Assembly: GCA_029251525.1 (NCBI GenBank)
Contig: JAQXDE010000037.1
Location: 1 to 61,145, forward strand
Direction: 5' to 3'
DNA length: 61,145 bases
DNA from: Saprospiraceae bacterium
Lineage (GTDB): Bacteria > Bacteroidota > Bacteroidia > Chitinophagales > Saprospiraceae
Numbering within the stretch: the stretch's first letter is position 1; each line of letters begins with the position of its first letter. The position numbers were made by a program, and so were the translations under genes. Positions 58,775 through 61,145 of the stretch are shown piece by piece. The notes under the pieces are model-generated. The model worked only from the letters and a program-made list of their open reading frames with translations. It made no database searches and was not told the DNA's origin.

Positions 58775-59230
58775 ACAGAATATATTTGTTGATTTATTAA
58801 AATACTTATCGCCTAATGCAGGCTTTACTGTTCAAGTAAGATCAATCAAAGATGTGGTGGAACATAATTTAAAAGACTCCCTCTAGCGAACACCTTTTGG
58901 CAAAGAACTTCCAAAAGTATTGCGAATGAAAATATTAGCACAGCAGATTTAAAAAACTAAAAACAATAGTTGAAAACGATGCCCGTATTTCTTTACGTAC
59001 TTCAATGGATAATCTAAAATTAAATGCGACCCTCTCGATCAATAATTATAACTTAAATCATGCTTTCATGGTAATAAATCTTTAGTAACTGTTCCAACGG
59101 GATTTAAAAATTTGAGTACCAATCAGTTTGACTTTTATTGCAAAAAATTTGAAGAAGACAAATTATATCAGATTAGATTTGCCCAGAGCAAAAAACGAAA
59201 TAACCTAAAAGACATGAATGACTTAAATAC
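58775..59230 (+). pseudogene. probable decayed gene of unknown family
   Basis: Protein-like pieces occur in shifting plus-strand frames: NIFVDLLKYLSPNAGFTVQV, RTPFGKELPKVLRMKILAQQ, then after a shift KLKTIVENDARISLRTSMDN and, in a further frame, LSTNQFDFYCKKFEEDKLYQ. Stops and frameshifts separate them. I recognise no family. The 3' end runs up to the hisS stop codon on the other strand. Confidence 0.35.
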
Positions 59231-59250
59231 AATACACTTACAAAAAAGAT

Positions 59251-60834
59251 TTATCCTTTCATTTGTTCATTTAAATAATCTGCTAATTCACCAATCAAAA
59301 CTTCCTTTTGCACTTGCTCCATCCACTCTTTTTTGTCCGTGAATTTATCTGCGATTTCTTTTCCTAACTTTAAATTTTTAACCGTCGCAATTCCTGCTTC
59401 TGCTTCATTCGCTCCAATTAGAACTACAAATGGACAATTCTTATCATCAGCATAAGCCATTTGTTTTTTCATTTTCTTTTTATCCATACCATAATAAACT
59501 TCTGTTTCGATTCCAGCAGTTCGTAAGTCCCTAGCAACTTTTTGATAGTGTGGCATCAATTCTTCATCGAAGTAAGCGATAAAAACTGGTCCATCTTTTC
59601 TTTTCGGAGCTTGGTTCGTCAACATCAACAATTCTGCTAATCGATCCACACCTATCGAAGCTCCTGTCGCTGGGACTTTAATCCCTAACAAATTTTCTAC
59701 CAAGCCATCATATCGACCACCCCCACAAATAGAACCTATTCGTCTTTCCACTCCTTTAGAATCAATATAACTTTGTAATGATTCTACCTCATAAACTGGT
59801 CCAGTATAATATGCCAAACCCCGAACTAATGATGGATCAAAAATAACTCTTTCCTCATCAAAATCTAAAGCGGAAAGAATCGAATCTATTTTTACCATTT
59901 CTTGAATTCCCTCTTGAGCTATTTCATTTTGAATGTCCAATTTTCTCAAATCAGTCAATACTTCCTTTCTTTTTCTTTGAATAGAAAATCCTTTAATAAA
60001 ATCAGCAACACTCCTCACTAATTTTTCATCCAAACCTAAACCTTTTACTTCTGCACCCGAATCATCCGTTCTACCTATCCCTAATTCTAATGCCACTTTA
60101 TCCAAACCAATTTTATCCATTTTATCAATAACTCGAATAATATTTTGCTCTGTCAAATCATCTTTTACTCCAAGCTCTTTTAAATAACCTGTCAAAATTT
60201 TCCGATTATTAACTTTGACAACATAACTCTTCCTAGGCAGGCCAATCGCCTCTAAAGCATCAGACAAGACCATACAAACTTCTGCATCGGCAGCTACATC
60301 ATTTGTTCCAACATTATCAAAATCTAATTGCCAAAACTCCCGAAAACGTCCTGGACTTAATTTAATCTCATATCTATAAACAGGTCCAAACTGATACCGG
60401 CGAAACAAAGGTGGTTTCATTTGGTTCAGCATATGACGTTGATACTTTTCCAATAAACCTTCCGCATATCTACGAGCCAATGGTGAAGTCAAATCATATC
60501 GCATTGACAAGTGTTGATTTTCCATTACAACATGTGCATCCTCATCTCTCAACTCTGAACCATCTGCTCGCAAAACAGGTTCTACTTCTGGATTTTTAAA
60601 AGAATATACTCCTTTATCCACCGTATCATCGTCTGGTAAATATTTTCCCAAACAATCAGCATATTCTAAAATAGGAGTATCCCAATGCTCAAAACCATAA
60701 CTTTTATAAACCTGGCCTGCAGAATTAATAATCTTCCATTTTAATTGGTTTAAACTTGGATCAATATCTCGAAAGCCTTTGACCTTTCTGGCTACTGTGC
60801 CTCGCTTATTTTCTACTTGCTTTTTATTTGCCAT
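59251..60834 (-). CDS. hisS: histidyl-tRNA synthetase, alphaproteobacterial-like type
   Basis: This 527-residue protein is longer than common bacterial HisRS (about 420-460). Class II motifs are present: motif 2-like GPVYRYEIKLSPGRFREFWQ (about 150-169), a histidine-binding LVRGLAYYTGPVYEVE, motif 3 region GASIGVDRLAEL, and a C-terminal anticodon-binding domain. It differs from the E. coli type: RYDLT (112-116) replaces RPEGT, and FREFWQLDFD and GLAYYTGPVYEVE match the divergent alphaproteobacterial form. That form is known to charge a tRNA-His lacking G-1 and having A73. The tRNA-His gene just upstream has exactly these features. The gene has its own TAATTTTG promoter 17 nt before the ATG. 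Confidence 0.95.
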   Translation of the reverse strand: MANKKQVENKRGTVARKVKGFRDIDPSLNQLKWKIINSAGQVYKSYGFEHWDTPILEYADCLGKYLPDDDTVDKGVYSFKNPEVEPVLRADGSELRDEDAHVVMENQHLSMRYDLTSPLARRYAEGLLEKYQRHMLNQMKPPLFRRYQFGPVYRYEIKLSPGRFREFWQLDFDNVGTNDVAADAEVCMVLSDALEAIGLPRKSYVVKVNNRKILTGYLKELGVKDDLTEQNIIRVIDKMDKIGLDKVALELGIGRTDDSGAEVKGLGLDEKLVRSVADFIKGFSIQRKRKEVLTDLRKLDIQNEIAQEGIQEMVKIDSILSALDFDEERVIFDPSLVRGLAYYTGPVYEVESLQSYIDSKGVERRIGSICGGGRYDGLVENLLGIKVPATGASIGVDRLAELLMLTNQAPKRKDGPVFIAYFDEELMPHYQKVARDLRTAGIETEVYYGMDKKKMKKQMAYADDKNCPFVVLIGANEAEAGIATVKNLKLGKEIADKFTDKKEWMEQVQKEVLIGELADYLNEQMKG

Positions 60835-60850
60835 AATTTACTCTTTAAAT

Positions 60851-60858
60851 CAAAATTA
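60851..60858 (-). promoter_or_regulatory. -7 element for hisS
   Basis: The minus strand reads TAATTTTG (TAnnTTTG), 17 nt before the ATG at 60834, with TTTTTTG about 16 nt further upstream as a candidate -33. Confidence 0.5.
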
Positions 60859-60870
60859 AAACGGTGACCA

Positions 60871-60916
60871 AAATCAAAAAATTAATGATTGAATTAAACT
60901 TAATGTTTTTTGATTT
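60871..60916 (-). other. hairpin in the tRNA-His/hisS spacer
   Basis: Arms 60871-60885 and 60900-60916 are complementary except for a 2-nt bulge. No T run follows on the minus strand, so it does not look like a terminator; it overlaps the -33 region of hisS. Confidence 0.4.
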
Positions 60917-60950
60917 CAACTTTGATTGAAATTTTGATAACTGATTTAAA

Positions 60951-60987
60951 ACAAAAAAGCACCATCCATATTTCTGAATGATGCTTA
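60951..60987 (-). terminator. intrinsic terminator just after tRNA-His
   Basis: On the minus strand AAGCATCAT pairs with ATGGTGCTT (one G-T wobble), followed directly by TTTTTT. It lies 4 nt past the end of the tRNA gene and separates it from hisS. Confidence 0.7.
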
Positions 60988-60990
60988 ATG

Positions 60991-61064
60991 TCCCCGCGAC
61001 TAGATTCGAACTAGTGACTTCCTGAACCACAATCAGGCGCTCTAACCAACTGAGCTACGCAGGG
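60991..61064 (-). tRNA. tRNA-His (GTG) lacking encoded G-1, with A73
   Basis: A full cloverleaf reads on the minus strand: acceptor CCCTGCG/CGCGGGG, D arm GCTC-loop-GAGC, anticodon arm CCTGA-TTGTGGT-TCAGG with anticodon GTG, T arm ACTAG-loop-CTAGT. Position 1 is C paired with G72, position -1 is T and the discriminator is A. Ordinary bacterial tRNA-His has an encoded G-1 facing C73; neither is present. CCA is not encoded. An intrinsic terminator follows, then hisS in the same direction. Confidence 0.95.
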
Positions 61065-61125
61065 AAAATATGATAATAATTTCTATTCATTTTCCTAATT
61101 ATACTAGGTTTTTCAAAATGGAGTG

Positions 61126-61133
61126 CAAATTTA
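61126..61133 (-). promoter_or_regulatory. candidate -7 element for tRNA-His
   Basis: The minus strand reads TAAATTTG (TAnnTTTG), about 62 nt before the tRNA 5' end. The matching -33 region would lie beyond the window. Confidence 0.35.
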
Positions 61134-61145
61134 AAAGAATTATAA

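Noticed and set aside
59112-59342. 76-residue plus-strand frame
   Set aside because: It starts in decayed sequence and overlaps the end of hisS; only the first half looks protein-like and belongs to the remnant.
60840-60990. T-box riboswitch ahead of hisS
   Set aside because: No T-box sequence or specifier loop; the hairpins are better explained as a terminator and a simple stem.

Overview
The window is AT-rich DNA from a member of the Bacteroidota. I infer this from type IX secretion (T9SS) C-terminal sorting domains, a gliding-type (CHU_C-like) C-terminus, a carboxypeptidase-domain TonB receptor, many short lipoproteins, and several upstream sites matching the Bacteroidota -7 promoter element TAnnTTTG. 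A Saprospira/Lewinella-like lineage is a reasonable guess but is not proven. Genes are mostly single or in pairs, with large AT-rich gaps that hold decayed genes.

Layout. 1-1.5 kb: a secreted P-domain/HYR protein cut by the left edge and a small secreted protein. 2.9-5.7 kb: a 123-bp tandem repeat, pnuC, and a membrane-protein pseudogene with in-frame stops. 5.7-21.5 kb: secreted giants, namely an SGNH hydrolase with a T9SS tail, a sortilin-like Asp-box propeller, and a 2878-residue surface protein with about 23 Ig-size repeats; tmk and a lipoprotein sit among them. 22.3-30.2 kb: a small nuclease-fold protein, a histone-deacetylase-like enzyme, a MORN protein, a seven-repeat FG-GAP propeller, an OmpA/coiled-coil envelope pair, a PH-like protein, a decayed Reg_prop propeller, and an SH3-TM-DUF4041 fusion. 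30.9-36.2 kb: an SGNH-dehydrogenase-HEAT-cytochrome c lipoprotein followed by a ThuA-like lipoprotein, then an EamA transporter. 36.3-42.6 kb: a TonB receptor, a SecD-head-like lipoprotein, a methyltransferase and a DUF885 metallopeptidase-like lipoprotein. 42.9-49.3 kb: a second Asp-box protein with a T9SS tail, a sodium/solute symporter preceded by a 43-residue membrane protein, and a DUF2911 protein. 49.9-57.1 kb: a type I secretion set (TolC, peptidase-containing ABC transporter, HlyD) and an M28 peptidase. 57.1-61.1 kb: a fatty-acid desaturase, hisS and tRNA-His.

How the genes work together. The window is dominated by export and the cell surface: T9SS cargo, lipoproteins, a type I exporter, a TonB receptor and OmpA-type anchoring. 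Carbohydrate or alcohol oxidation is suggested by the dehydrogenase/ThuA pair and the symporter. The most distinctive observation is the tRNA-His/hisS locus. The tRNA lacks the usual encoded G-1 and C73, having U-1 and A73, and the neighbouring HisRS carries the motif set known from the alphaproteobacterial clade with the same altered identity rule. This looks like a matched, possibly transferred, aminoacylation pair.

All calls come from reading the sequence. No database search, structure prediction or RNA folding program was run.
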